Source: Leptolyngbyaceae cyanobacterium clean351 (GTDB lineage: Bacteria; Cyanobacteriota; Cyanobacteriia; DAIDHW01). From it: a DNA stretch of 64,000 nucleotides. The translations under genes were made by a program, and so were the position numbers. The notes below the pieces were generated by a model, which had not been told where the DNA came from, searched no databases, and saw only the letters and a program-made list of their open reading frames with translations. This document shows positions 1-8,272 of the stretch, piece after piece (within the stretch, counting starts at the first letter, position 1; the number at the start of each line of letters is the position of its first letter). Location of the stretch: assembly GCA_027451865.1 (NCBI GenBank), contig DAIDHW010000002.1:162902-226901 (forward strand), in the 5' to 3' direction.

Positions 1-495
1 GGAGAGGTATTTTTGGAGCGCTACCCCCCCCTCGGAGTGGGCAATAAAAAAGGCCTGCGGGGGGGCGAAACCAGCCTGAGCCATCTGCCGCCGCACAGCG
101 CTGACGGCTAAATCCATCTCCCGCGGGATGGGGGCATCACCGATAAACTGAGGGATGCCCACCCATAACCCAGGGTAAAGGGCTTGGATGGTCTGGGCTA
201 GGGGTCGATAGCGCTCGATGGGGATTCCTTCCCCCTGAATCAAAATCAAGGCCTGGGGTGCTTCGCTGGCAACAGGAGGCGGCAGTACTAGGGGCGCTCC
301 TGCCCAGTTGTAGCGGTAGCTAAGCTGGATTAGCCCCACACAGACCAAAAAAAATCCCGTCAAACTCGCCCCCACCACGGTCAGGAGGGCCCCCCCTGTC
401 AGGAGGACTCCCCCTAGCCAGGCGGCCAACACCAGAGCCAAGAAAACCGTTAAGTTCAGGCTTAGCCAAGCCATACTAGCAAAAAACTTACCCAT
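1..495 (-). CDS. Alpha/beta-hydrolase-like membrane-anchored protein (partial, C-terminus beyond window)
   Basis: Reading from an ATG at 493-495 gives an open frame of 165 codons that runs off the window edge. Residues about 8-55 are strongly hydrophobic and look like one or two membrane segments. A soluble part follows, with a phrase reading LILIQGEG near residue 85 and a nucleophile-elbow-like HSEGG at about 153-157. That arrangement resembles alpha/beta hydrolases, with Ser inside an H-S-E-G-G turn. The start lies 5 bases after the stop of the HXXEE gene, so the two are probably co-transcribed. The His and Asp/Glu of a catalytic triad cannot be checked because the C-terminus is missing. 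Function and substrate are unknown; the fold assignment is an inference from one motif. Confidence 0.6.
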   Translation of the reverse strand, partial: MGKFFASMAWLSLNLTVFLALVLAAWLGGVLLTGGALLTVVGASLTGFFLVCVGLIQLSYRYNWAGAPLVLPPPVASEAPQALILIQGEGIPIERYRPLAQTIQALYPGLWVGIPQFIGDAPIPREMDLAVSAVRRQMAQAGFAPPQAFFIAHSEGGVALQKYLS

Positions 496-500
496 GGGGT

Positions 501-932
501 TTAACTCCGGGGAGCAGGGGTGGATTGAGCTGAGGGGGCGACTAGTTTACGCAATAGTAGAATACTTGTCACCAATAAAACTGGTCCAGTCCACCCCCCC
601 GGGAAGTAATGGCGTAAGTACAACCAAGCCCCGAGGTGAAAGAGGCCATTGAGCAACTCAACTACTGCCCAAACCCAGATCCAGGTAAGAACCAGGCGCG
701 AATTTTTGACTATCCCCGGCCAGGGTCCCAGCAGCAAGGACACTAGGAGAATATTCAAAATAGCGAACCAGTCGGCGCTGAGGCTAATCACGGGGACCCA
801 GGGAAAATACTGGTGTAGAGCTTGGCTCATGGGGGCGAACCAAAGATACAGCTGGGTATAGGTCTCCTCAAGGCTGTGGAGGACCTGAAGTAGCCCTATA
901 ACCCAGTAGAGCGCAATTATAGGTATATCCAT
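501..932 (-). CDS. HXXEE-domain integral membrane protein
   Basis: A 143-residue protein with about four hydrophobic segments. The name-giving H-x-x-E-E motif appears as HSLEE at residues 19-23, and a second FH pair (LFHLGAW) lies in the C-terminal half, as in the HXXEE family (PF13787), whose function is unknown. An earlier in-frame start exists at 1010. I chose the ATG at 930-932 because it overlaps the upstream gene's TGA by one base (TGATG) and gives a family-like N-terminus. Translation is probably coupled to the upstream membrane protein. The conserved His and Glu residues in a membrane setting suggest metal binding or an enzymatic role, which is inference only. Confidence 0.65.
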   Translation of the reverse strand: MDIPIIALYWVIGLLQVLHSLEETYTQLYLWFAPMSQALHQYFPWVPVISLSADWFAILNILLVSLLLGPWPGIVKNSRLVLTWIWVWAVVELLNGLFHLGAWLYLRHYFPGGWTGPVLLVTSILLLRKLVAPSAQSTPAPRS

Positions 933-1795
933 CACCACAGGAGGGAGAAGAAGTAGAACTGGCAGAGAATCCCTAAGTTTAGGAAGATGACCGCGATAAA
1001 GTGCCACCACTGGTTAAAGGTCGATTCGGCAATCACCCCCTCCACAACCCCCCCAATCATTAGCAAAGCCGGAGCTAAACCGGCCAAAATCCCAGCTTGC
1101 CCTGCGGCCGTTAAGGGGGACACAAACAGGTAGAAATAAGCCCCGAAGTTGACTAAGGCATTGAGGACAAAAACAACTGTTAGCCACAGACTGAGGGGAA
1201 ATACAGGCTGATGGTGGAAATTAAAAGTTACCTTGGGATTTTGCGGCAGGAAAAATGCGCCGAGGAAGCTGACCAAAGCCAGGGCTAGGGTATACCGATT
1301 AACACCAAAGACTCCGAGAGAGAAACACAACAAGCCCGCCCCCTGGAGGATGAACAGGAGTTTGTAGGCCACCTCCCGGAGCCATTCATTGTTAGAGTTG
1401 GTCAGCGGGAACTGGGTGTCGAGGGGATTTTGGAAGTAGACTACTTGCCAACCCTCGTACTCGTGCATGGTAATGCCCATCAGGCCGCCAAAGGTCTGCA
1501 CCAAAGGGCTAGCCAACAGAAAAAACACCTGCAGGTCCGAGGGAAGCACAGGTTTGAGGTCCCCAGCGTGGTGAAAGATCACGTAGGCCAAACCAAAGGC
1601 CGGGATAAAGGGAGTCCAGTGGATCAGCTGCACAAGATTGAGGATCCAAGGCTGGGCGTACTGGTCTAGGTGGTGTTCCTGAAGATAGGTTTTGGGGCTG
1701 GGCTTTTGCCATCCCCATCCGGGAGATGGGTAGTAGCCTTGACTAGGATCAGAAGCTGGGGGGAGGTTGGGAACTGGGCGGGCTGGAGTTTCCAT
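932..1795 (-). CDS. Multi-spanning membrane protein of unknown function
   Basis: A protein of about 287 residues from the ATG at 1793-1795. The frame stays open upstream to 1903, but that part is a low-complexity Pro/Leu stretch that shadows the TonB-like gene. After a Pro-rich N-terminus of about 60 residues come roughly six hydrophobic segments. The loop between segments two and three carries a His/Glu/Tyr/Trp-rich stretch (MHEYEGW), and another has FNFHHQP. I do not recognise a named family. The start lies inside the 3' end of the TonB-like gene (about 47 bases overlap), and the stop overlaps the HXXEE start by one base. This points to one transcript and possibly one membrane complex. Confidence 0.6.
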   Translation of the reverse strand: METPARPVPNLPPASDPSQGYYPSPGWGWQKPSPKTYLQEHHLDQYAQPWILNLVQLIHWTPFIPAFGLAYVIFHHAGDLKPVLPSDLQVFFLLASPLVQTFGGLMGITMHEYEGWQVVYFQNPLDTQFPLTNSNNEWLREVAYKLLFILQGAGLLCFSLGVFGVNRYTLALALVSFLGAFFLPQNPKVTFNFHHQPVFPLSLWLTVVFVLNALVNFGAYFYLFVSPLTAAGQAGILAGLAPALLMIGGVVEGVIAESTFNQWWHFIAVIFLNLGILCQFYFFSLLW

Positions 1796-2510
1796 GGTTT
1801 TGGCCGTTGAGGGTGGGTGTAGCCACGGGACTGGGAACAGCAGAGGGCGAGCTTGTAGGGGCCGGAGAGGAAGAACTACAGGAAGAGGGGGCCACAAAAT
1901 CAAAGGCTACCAGGAAAAGTTGATAGGCGCCGGTAGCTGAGAATTCATAATGCCTGACCGCAGCAAGAGCAGCCTGATTGAGAATATCGTAGCCACTACT
2001 CTGGATGATTTGGGGACCAAAGCTGCTGCTATCTACAAGATGACCCTGGGGGTCCACCGCAACTCCTAGGATCACCTTACCGCCCAGGGGACAAGCCAGG
2101 AGTGGGTATGGAGCTGGAATATCTCGTTTAATTGTCCAGGCTAAGCCTCCCTGACCTGTAGCCGCCTGGGCAGCACTCAGCCAGGCAGCGGTACGAGCGG
2201 TGGCCTCTATCGGGCTGGTGTCTGTAGGGTTGTAGGTGAGGTCAGGCTCAGGAGTAGCTGAGGCGCTGGGGGTGACCGGTGGGGTGCTGGGAGTGACCGG
2301 TGGGGCGCTGGGGGTGACCGGTGGGGCGCTGGGGGTGACCGGTGGGGTCGGGTGAGCTTTCGGGAGGGGAGTCAGTTGGACCAACTTCACTGGCCCTGGG
2401 GGTAGGGGCAATGGTACGGGAGGATAACTGCGCCATATCCAGACCAGGACTGCGCCATGGATTCCCAAGGAGAGAATAACCCAGGGAGCACTCCTGGTGG
2501 CCGATGACAT
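1749..2510 (-). CDS. TonB-like energy-transducing protein with Pro/Thr-rich repeat linker
   Basis: 253 residues. A single N-terminal membrane anchor (about 9-27) precedes a Pro-rich periplasmic linker containing four tandem PPVTPSA/T heptads (about 56-83). A C-terminal TonB-like domain (about 130-215) shows the usual pattern of G-x-V-x-L-x-V-x-V-D-P-x-G-x-L, then SSG and an AALAAVRxYxF segment. A low-complexity Ser/Pro tail follows. TonB proteins couple the proton-motive-force complex ExbB/ExbD to outer-membrane transporters; no exbB, exbD or TonB-dependent receptor is in this window. The linker is encoded by a 21-base direct repeat. The last 47 bases overlap the next gene. The TonB-type C-domain is moderately certain; the transport partner is unknown. 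Confidence 0.65.
   Translation of the reverse strand: MSSATRSAPWVILSLGIHGAVLVWIWRSYPPVPLPLPPGPVKLVQLTPLPKAHPTPPVTPSAPPVTPSAPPVTPSTPPVTPSASATPEPDLTYNPTDTSPIEATARTAAWLSAAQAATGQGGLAWTIKRDIPAPYPLLACPLGGKVILGVAVDPQGHLVDSSSFGPQIIQSSGYDILNQAALAAVRHYEFSATGAYQLFLVAFDFVAPSSCSSSSPAPTSSPSAVPSPVATPTLNGQNHGNSSPPSSQPPPSF
2260..2349. repeat. 21-base tandem repeat inside the TonB-like gene
   Basis: Three complete units start at 2271, 2292 and 2313, differing from one another by only one or two bases. A partial unit lies on each side. The unit begins GGTGACCGGTGGGG on the plus strand. In the coding (minus) strand each unit encodes the heptad PPVTPSA or PPVTPST. The repeat is in frame, so changes in copy number would lengthen or shorten the periplasmic linker by seven residues without breaking the protein. 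Confidence 0.9.
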
Positions 2511-2522
2511 TCCGGATACTGC

Positions 2523-4316
2523 TTAGGCGCTGGCCAAGGGGTGGTCTGGCAGTCCTAACATTTGGGAGTTGCTTTTACCGGGGGCGACCATGGGGTAGCA
2601 GTTTTCATCCCGCTTCACCCGGACGTCTAGAACTACCGGTCCTTCGTGGGCCAGCATTACCGCCACTGTGTCCGCTAGGTCACCGGGGCGCTCTAGGACC
2701 ATGCCTTTAACCCCAAAGGCTGTGGCCAACAATTCAAAGTTGGGCATGCCAGGCACCATGTCCGAGGCCGAGTAGCGCTGACCATAGAAGGTCTCCTGCC
2801 ACTGCCGGACCATACCCTGCCAGCCGTTGTTGATAATGACGGTCTTCACGGGGATTTGGTACTGGGCGAGGGTTGCAAGTTCTTGGAGGTTCATTTGGAA
2901 GCTAGCATCCCCACTGACGCAGACGACCGTCTCTCCGGGCAGGGCAATCTGCGCCCCTAGGGCCGCCGGTAGGCCGTAGCCCATAGTACCCAAACCAGCA
3001 CTGGAGATCCACCGCCGGGGGCCGGTTTTGAGAAACTGAGCTGCCCACATCTGGTGCTGGCCCACATCAGTGGTGTAGTAGGCCTGGGGAGCCTGCCGGT
3101 CTAGTTCGGCAATCACCTCTTGAGGGGAGAGGGCATCAGCATAGTGAGGAACTACGAGGGGATAGGTCTGGCGCCAACTTTGAATCCGTTCCCGCCAGGG
3201 CCGGGTCTGCTCCGAGGCTAGGGCAGTGTCCTCCGGGTCGAGACACTCTAGCAGAGTCTCGAGTACCTGACGCACGTCGCCGACGATCGGCACTTGGGGG
3301 GTGCGATTCTTGCCGACCTCCGCCGGGTCAATGTCGATATGGATCACCTGGGCCCGGGAAGCGAATTCGTCTAATTTACCAGTCACTCGGTCGTCAAAAC
3401 GGGCTCCCACGGCGATCAGTAAGTCGCACTCGCTGACCGCAAAATTGGCGTAGGCTGTACCGTGCATTCCTAGCATCCCTACTGCCAGGGGGTGACTTTC
3501 ATCAAAGGCCCCCTTACCCATCAGGGTAGTGGTGACGGGAATTTGAAACCGCTCCGCTAGTTCGCAGATCTGCCGATGGGCGCCGGCAGTGACCGCCCCC
3601 CCGCCCACGTAAAGGAGAGGCCGGTGAGCCTGACGAATCAGATGAATGGCCTGGTGGATTTCGCACCGGTCCCCCTGCCGCTGGGGCCGGTAACCTGGCA
3701 ACTTGATCGATCCAGGTTCTACGGGCACGTAATCAAATACTTCCTGGCCCACATCCTTGGGAATGTCCACTAGAACTGGACCGGGACGGCCAGTGGCGGC
3801 GATGTAAAAAGCCTCGGCAATGACGCGGGCCATGTCTTGGGGGTCGCGGACTACGTAGGAGTGTTTGACGATGGGCAGGGTGATTCCAAAAATGTCGGTT
3901 TCTTGAAAAGCATCAGTACCAATTGCCGGCCGGGCCACTTGACCGGTAATCACTACCATGGGTACGGAATCCATGTGGGCAGTGGCAATCCCAGTCACCA
4001 GGTTAGTAGCCCCTGGCCCCGAGGTAGCAAAACATACTCCCACCTGCCCAGTAGCCCGAGCGTAGCCATCGGCAGCGTGGGCCGCCCCCTGCTCGTGGCG
4101 GACGAGAATGTGCTGCAGCAGCCCGGCCGCCTCTGCCCGGTAGAGTTCATCGTAGATGGGCAGGATAGCCCCGCCGGGGTAGCCAAAGATGTGCTTTACC
4201 CCGTGACGACAAAGACTGTCTAGGAGGGCCAAGGCACCCGAGGCCCGCTGGGAGGAAAGGGGGGCTGCGACGAAGGGGGAGATGACCGACGGGGGGGGGG
4301 CGGAGTGGGAACCCAT
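2523..4316 (-). CDS. ilvB: Acetolactate synthase large (catalytic) subunit
   Basis: 597 residues, the normal length. The enzyme joins two pyruvates, or pyruvate and 2-oxobutyrate, in the first common step of branched-chain amino-acid synthesis, using thiamine diphosphate, Mg and FAD. Visible features are the N-terminal [12 protein letters not shown] segment, the activating Glu in [18 protein letters not shown], the [10 protein letters not shown] stretch, a central FAD-binding domain, and the C-terminal ThDP motif [11 protein letters not shown] ... INNGWQGMV. The small regulatory subunit (IlvH) is not adjacent. The start is the ATG at 4316; about 30 poorly conserved residues precede the conserved region, so a slightly later start is possible. 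It is divergently oriented from thiS across about 70 bases. Confidence 0.95.
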   Translation of the reverse strand: MGSHSAPPPSVISPFVAAPLSSQRASGALALLDSLCRHGVKHIFGYPGGAILPIYDELYRAEAAGLLQHILVRHEQGAAHAADGYARATGQVGVCFATSGPGATNLVTGIATAHMDSVPMVVITGQVARPAIGTDAFQETDIFGITLPIVKHSYVVRDPQDMARVIAEAFYIAATGRPGPVLVDIPKDVGQEVFDYVPVEPGSIKLPGYRPQRQGDRCEIHQAIHLIRQAHRPLLYVGGGAVTAGAHRQICELAERFQIPVTTTLMGKGAFDESHPLAVGMLGMHGTAYANFAVSECDLLIAVGARFDDRVTGKLDEFASRAQVIHIDIDPAEVGKNRTPQVPIVGDVRQVLETLLECLDPEDTALASEQTRPWRERIQSWRQTYPLVVPHYADALSPQEVIAELDRQAPQAYYTTDVGQHQMWAAQFLKTGPRRWISSAGLGTMGYGLPAALGAQIALPGETVVCVSGDASFQMNLQELATLAQYQIPVKTVIINNGWQGMVRQWQETFYGQRYSASDMVPGMPNFELLATAFGVKGMVLERPGDLADTVAVMLAHEGPVVLDVRVKRDENCYPMVAPGKSNSQMLGLPDHPLASA

Positions 4317-4384
4317 GGTACTGGAGATAAACCTTTAACCCACTTTAGCATCTAGATTAGAGTCGTTCTATCACGTGCCAAATT

Positions 4385-4600
4385 GTGGCCACTCCCCTGA
4401 TTCCAGTCCAGGTTAATGGGGCCCCCCGGGCCTGCCCCCCCGACACCCTCCTGCCAGACTTTTTAACTCAGCTCGGCCTTGACCCTCGGCTGGTGGCGGT
4501 CGAATACAATGGCGAGATTCTCCACCGTCAATTTTGGGCTCAAACCCGGCTGCAGCCCCAAGACCGTTTAGAGGTGGTGACGATCGTCGGCGGCGGTTAA
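4385..4600 (+). CDS. thiS: Sulfur carrier protein ThiS
   Basis: 71 residues starting at GTG 4385, with a ubiquitin-like beta-grasp pattern and the essential C-terminal Gly-Gly (VTIVGGG). ThiS is adenylylated and thiocarboxylated on its last Gly and delivers sulfur to thiazole synthase ThiG for thiamine biosynthesis. The motif VAVEYNGEILHRQFW is typical of ThiS and separates it from MoaD. No other thiamine gene is adjacent. No clear Shine-Dalgarno is visible before the GTG. The divergent neighbour, acetolactate synthase, uses thiamine diphosphate, a connection that may be coincidental. Confidence 0.88.
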   Translation: MATPLIPVQVNGAPRACPPDTLLPDFLTQLGLDPRLVAVEYNGEILHRQFWAQTRLQPQDRLEVVTIVGGG

Positions 4601-4620
4601 CTCTTGGCTAAATCAAATAC

Positions 4621-5127
4621 TCACTCGAAGAGACGAAAGGGGTAGCGCACGGGGGTGCCCACCTCCTTTTCCAGATCGAAATTTACTACTCCCCAGCGGG
4701 GTTCGGTTTGGGGGTCAGGGCTAAATTCTACCGGTAACCCGCACAGGCGCGGCCGATGCCCCTCTTGATTGGCCCGCCCTGGACCGCCCCGCTCCAGGTA
4801 GCCGCCGATCATATCCTCGTAGCGCCGGGAGATAATCACCCGGGTGACTCGGTAACCTTGTGCGTATAGACGATCTAGAGCTTCGTGGATCTCAAACCTG
4901 ATTCCGTCCGGGTGGCTGTGCCGCCGATACCACTCATTATCCCAGCATCGCCAGTACCGCCCCGACTGCAAATGTACTAGTTCTCCGGTCTTGGGGTCTG
5001 ACTCGAAGGCCCCGTGACGTTGACAAAGATAACTATCGGTGAGAGTGAGGGCGGGAATGGGCTGCCGGCAGTGGGGACACGGGATCTCAGGACCAAAGAC
5101 AGGATATTGAGAACCTGAGCTCGACAT
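4621..5127 (-). CDS. TIGR02652-like conserved cyanobacterial protein with zinc-ribbon N-terminus
   Basis: 168 residues. A CPHCRQ pair near residues 17-22 and a second Cys with a nearby His (CQRHGAF) form a likely zinc ribbon. A region rich in Trp and Arg follows (SGRYWRCWDNEWYRRHSHPDGIRFEIHEALDRL split over residues 55-90), then a basic helix. The overall pattern and length agree with the cyanobacterial family TIGR02652, from memory of that family. Biochemical function is unknown. It is oriented with the downstream aldolase gene (26 bases between the aldolase stop at 5154 and this start), so the two may share a transcript. Confidence 0.7.
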   Translation of the reverse strand: MSSSGSQYPVFGPEIPCPHCRQPIPALTLTDSYLCQRHGAFESDPKTGELVHLQSGRYWRCWDNEWYRRHSHPDGIRFEIHEALDRLYAQGYRVTRVIISRRYEDMIGGYLERGGPGRANQEGHRPRLCGLPVEFSPDPQTEPRWGVVNFDLEKEVGTPVRYPFRLFE

Positions 5128-5153
5128 GGATCATGGGGTTGGCGCTTACACCC

Positions 5154-5828
5154 TCAAATATACTCCATACCTGAGTAGACAGCCCGAACCAGGCGCCGGG
5201 ACTGTTCCTCAACCCGATCCCAAGCCCCTGCGGTCACCATCTCGCGGGGGAATAATTCACTGGCCAGGCCTACCCCTTGAGCCCCGGCGCGCACAAATGC
5301 AGATGCGTTCTCCAGGGTAACCCCCCCGGTGGGAATAAGGCTAACCTGGGGAAACACCTGCGCCAAGCTGCGGATGTAGGCTGGCCCCCCCAGGCTGTGG
5401 ATGGGAAACACCTTGATACTGGTGGCGCCGGCCTCCCAAGCCGCCATAATCTCAGTCGGGGAGAAGGCCCCCGGGATAACCGGCACCCCTAGTTCCCGAG
5501 CTGCCTGGAGGATTTGGAAGTTTGTATGGGGAGTGAAGTAAAATTGCGCCCCAGACTGGCTAGCAGTCCGAAAGTGCTCCGGGGTCAGAAGGGTGCCAGC
5601 CCCAACCCACACCTGGGGGAAATCTTGGCGCAGGCGACCCACTAGGGCGGCCGCCCCCTGGGTCAGCCAAGAGACTTCGATCAGCTGCAGGCCCCCGGCA
5701 ATGGCCGCCCGAGCCATGGCGTAGGCTTGGTCAGCTTGGTCACTGCGTACCACTGCCACAATGCGGGTCAGGCGGAGAATCTCAAGCCACCCTTCGGGGG
5801 TCATAACAGCTTCACTAATAGTTTCCAT
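5154..5828 (-). CDS. eda: KDPG/KHG aldolase (Eda family)
   Basis: 224 residues forming a class I aldolase TIM barrel. The family cleaves 2-keto-3-deoxy-6-phosphogluconate to pyruvate and glyceraldehyde-3-phosphate (Entner-Doudoroff route) and can also cleave 4-hydroxy-2-oxoglutarate. The catalytic Glu is in LIEVSW, the GAGTLL strand is normal, the Schiff-base Lys is in SIKVFP, and PTGGV follows. Two positions differ from the E. coli enzyme: the Arg after the Glu motif reads Leu (SWLT), and the usual SPG phosphate loop reads TPH. Cyanobacterial members seem to vary here, so substrate preference may differ. Alternative start: Met 9. Residual uncertainty concerns substrate, not family. Confidence 0.85.
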   Translation of the reverse strand: METISEAVMTPEGWLEILRLTRIVAVVRSDQADQAYAMARAAIAGGLQLIEVSWLTQGAAALVGRLRQDFPQVWVGAGTLLTPEHFRTASQSGAQFYFTPHTNFQILQAARELGVPVIPGAFSPTEIMAAWEAGATSIKVFPIHSLGGPAYIRSLAQVFPQVSLIPTGGVTLENASAFVRAGAQGVGLASELFPREMVTAGAWDRVEEQSRRLVRAVYSGMEYI

Positions 5829-6130
5829 GTCACCTACGGATCTTGTCAGCGCAAACCCAGGTCTTGCCCCAGGAAGGGCTAGCCATAGACAAACTAGCTA
5901 CGATCTTAAGACCTAGGAGGGTAGCCGCAAAGGGATGGCCAAACCCAGTCCCGGACCGCTTGGAGCTCCGGGAGCACTCCCCCTAACCTCTCTGGGGGTG
6001 TTCCCCTAGGCAAGAGCCAGCAAGAGTAACCCAACTTGGCTGCCGGTGTAGGGTATCCTGGGGGGGACTATTCAGGTAACTCTTAAAGCATCGAGAAATT
6101 TGCCAAGGTATTCACTGGGAAACAGTACTT
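5829..6130. other. Intergenic region between eda and the phosphatase gene
   Basis: About 300 bases between two divergently transcribed genes, so it should hold both promoters. No convincing -35/-10 pair was found. The clearest structure is a GC-rich hairpin at 5971-6004: an 11-pair stem with one bulged T and a loop of about ten bases. It has no T-tract and is not an obvious terminator. No small open frame with a plausible start was seen. Confidence 0.5.
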
Positions 6131-7066
6131 ATGGGTCTTAAACGTCGCCAGTTTTTGTTTCTAGGTGCCTTGGGTAGTCTAGAACTTCCCCTGCTCTGGC
6201 AATTCCTCCGGGATGGAAGTGGCTCCCAGGTTCTTGCCCCCGTCGATCTAGCCGGGGCCGCCAGCTCGATCCAGGCTAGTGCTTCCCCGGGAGGCACTCC
6301 CCAACTGCGCTTTGTGGCAGTGGCAGACACCGGTACCGGCGATCGAGCACAGTACCAGGTAGCCGATGCCATGGCCGATTACCACCGCACCCATCCCTTT
6401 GCAACAGTGATTCTGGCGGGCGATAACATCTACAACAATGGCGAAATCGGCAAGGTCACAGCCGTCTTTGAAGAGCCCTACAAACCTTTACTGCAGAAGG
6501 ATGTGCGATTTTTTGCCTGTCTGGGAAATCATGACATTCGTACTGACAATGGCGAACCCCAGGTCCGCTATCCCGGTTTTAATATGAAGGGTCGTTATTA
6601 CACCTTTCGCCAGGGACCGGTGCAGTTTTTCACCCTCGATACCAATGGCAACGCTGATTGGCCAAATCAGCTGACCTGGCTAGAGCAGGAACTCAAACGC
6701 AGTGATGCTCCCTGGAAAGTAGTCTATGGCCACCATCCCATCTATTCTTCCGGCCTCTACGGGGTTAATCAGGCCTTTGTACGGATCTTCACCCCTTTGT
6801 TTGAACGCTACGGGGTACAACTCTATATCAACGGCCATGACCACGACTACGAACGCACCCAGGTGATTAGGGGTACTACCTACCTAGTTTGTGGAGCCGG
6901 AGCAGGGCAGCGACCTGTAGGACACTCCTCCTGGACGGCTTGTTCTGCGGATAGACTGAGTTTTGCAGCTCTAGAGGTTTATCCGGACCGCCTGGAGATC
7001 TCAGGCATTGGCACTGACTATCAGGTCTTTGATCGGGGAACAGTACCCCTAAGGTCAATAAGTTAA
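6131..7066 (+). CDS. Exported purple-acid-phosphatase-like metallophosphoesterase (Tat signal)
   Basis: 311 residues. The N-terminus KRRQFLFLG followed by a hydrophobic stretch is a twin-arginine export signal, suggesting a folded, metal-loaded enzyme delivered to the periplasm. The calcineurin-like metallophosphoesterase motifs appear in order: VADTGTG, GDNIYNNG, GNHD, GHHPIYSSG and GHDHDYER. Their spacing resembles tartrate-resistant acid phosphatases. It probably hydrolyses phosphate monoesters and could serve phosphate scavenging, but no Pho-box-like repeat was recognised upstream. The ATG at 6131 gives the Tat signal at the very N-terminus, supporting this start. It stands alone on the plus strand. 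Confidence 0.88.
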   Translation: MGLKRRQFLFLGALGSLELPLLWQFLRDGSGSQVLAPVDLAGAASSIQASASPGGTPQLRFVAVADTGTGDRAQYQVADAMADYHRTHPFATVILAGDNIYNNGEIGKVTAVFEEPYKPLLQKDVRFFACLGNHDIRTDNGEPQVRYPGFNMKGRYYTFRQGPVQFFTLDTNGNADWPNQLTWLEQELKRSDAPWKVVYGHHPIYSSGLYGVNQAFVRIFTPLFERYGVQLYINGHDHDYERTQVIRGTTYLVCGAGAGQRPVGHSSWTACSADRLSFAALEVYPDRLEISGIGTDYQVFDRGTVPLRSIS

Positions 7067-7451
7067 GCAGGATAGGTGACAGGTATAAAAATCTCCACAT
7101 CCCTACTCCTCTGGACCCCCCTTCAGGCAATGGGTCAGCCGGACCCTGGTTTTACGGCAGTCGGGAGTTTTTTAGTATAAAAAACTATCTTTTGGCTCTA
7201 TCTTCACTAGGGGGATTAACTCAAAACTAGCGGAAAATCTCCCCCACGGCAGAAATGCCACCTATGTACATTTAGGGTGGTTGGTGAAGATGAGGATTGC
7301 CGTGCCCAACTAACCTGGATCTAGCCCCGGGATGATGAGGCACTAAACCGGCTATGCAGTTGTGAATTAATCAGGTCCAAATTTTGTAGTACTCTTAAAC
7401 CAAGACGTCTCGAGGAGCTGATGGTATAATCTTGGACATACACTCCCGCTG
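7067..7451. other. 385-base intergenic region, gene-free
   Basis: No plausible coding frame was found. It contains an AT-rich perfect inverted repeat at 7166-7186 (9-base arms AGTTTTTTA, 3-base loop) and a TATAAT box at 7425-7430 just upstream of the following small gene cluster. The inverted repeat could help end phosphatase transcription, although an all-A/T stem is weak for that, or bind a protein. Nothing matches a tRNA or a riboswitch I know. Confidence 0.5.
7425..7430 (+). promoter_or_regulatory. Putative -10 box (TATAAT)
   Basis: A perfect TATAAT lies 21 bases before the GTG of the small zinc-ribbon membrane gene. No good TTGACA is seen 16-18 bases upstream. The short distance to the GTG at 7452 would give a very short leader, which favours the second GTG at 7467 as the real start. 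Confidence 0.4.
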
Positions 7452-7835
7452 GTGCAGGCAGGCACTGTGTACTCGCATAACCAATCCCTATTTCCCCTCC
7501 GGTTCCCCCGCGTTCTAGTTTGGCTGGGAGTCTTTTTGGTCCTGGCTTATATTGGCCTAGGGTGGCTGATCAAATCCCTCTTGATCTTAATAGCTCTTCT
7601 GTTAGTAGCTCCCTTCCTTGCTTTAGTAGCGGTCCGTTGGTGGCTGCAGCGCCATCTCATTCAAGGAGAGTGCCCCGTTTGCCACACTAGCCTGACGGCG
7701 GTGGGACCGCAGGACTTGGTTTGCCCAGCTTGTCGGGAGCCTCTCCAGGTACAATCCGGAAAGTTCGTTCGCTTGGCACCGACCAACACCATAGATGTTC
7801 AAGCCGTAGAAGTCCAGCCTCCTAATCATTTCTAG
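7452..7835 (+). CDS. Small membrane protein with C-terminal zinc ribbon
   Basis: 127 residues from GTG 7452; a second in-frame GTG at 7467 is an equally good start given the promoter position. Residues about 20-64 form two adjacent hydrophobic segments. After them comes a cytosolic four-Cys ribbon with C74-x2-C77 and C91-x2-C94, then a short polar tail. No catalytic motif is present, and no named family is recognised. It is followed 11 bases later by an EmrE/EamA-like small transporter, so the two probably share a transcript. Confidence 0.6.
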   Translation: MQAGTVYSHNQSLFPLRFPRVLVWLGVFLVLAYIGLGWLIKSLLILIALLLVAPFLALVAVRWWLQRHLIQGECPVCHTSLTAVGPQDLVCPACREPLQVQSGKFVRLAPTNTIDVQAVEVQPPNHF

Positions 7836-7846
7836 GTTGAGTTTCC

Positions 7847-8215
7847 TTGAAAGTTCCTGAATTTGGACTCCTGCTTAGTTCCGTAACCATGAGTGCTGCT
7901 GGTCAATTCTTCCTCAAGTTAGGAGCTCTCAAACTAGGTCGGGTCAGTAGTGACAATTTGGTCGGCCACCTCAGGGCGATCCTCACTACCCCCGAGTTGT
8001 TGGCAGGGCTTTCTTGCTACGCTCTGGGGGCCTTGGCTTACATCTTGCTGCTCACCCGAATTAAGTTGAGTGTTGCCGGCCCGGCGGCTTCTCTAATATA
8101 CTTGTTCTCAGTAGGTCTAGGGTACTTTTTTTTCCATGAATCTATTCCCCTGAGTCGCTTTCTTGGCCTATCCTTGATTTTGATGGGGGTAGCTCTAGTA
8201 GTATGGAAGTCCTAA
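7847..8215 (+). CDS. Small four-helix EamA/SMR-type transporter-like protein
   Basis: 122 residues with four hydrophobic helices. Features typical of half-size drug/metabolite transporters are the SAAGQFFLKLGA stretch in the first helix, GALAYILLLTRIKLSVAGPAA (split about residues 64-84), a glycine-rich third helix ending with FFFHESIP, and a final helix with LILMGVALV. Members act as dimers and move lipophilic or polyprenyl-linked substrates, but the substrate here is unknown. The start must be TTG 7847: an in-frame TGA lies at 7838-7840 and the next ATG would cut the first helix. Weak start signals suggest coupling to the upstream gene. Confidence 0.7.
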   Translation: MKVPEFGLLLSSVTMSAAGQFFLKLGALKLGRVSSDNLVGHLRAILTTPELLAGLSCYALGALAYILLLTRIKLSVAGPAASLIYLFSVGLGYFFFHESIPLSRFLGLSLILMGVALVVWKS

Positions 8216-8272
8216 ATAGTTTCCCCATCGATAATTGGCTAGCACCTAATCAATCCTAGAAGGCTCCAGACC

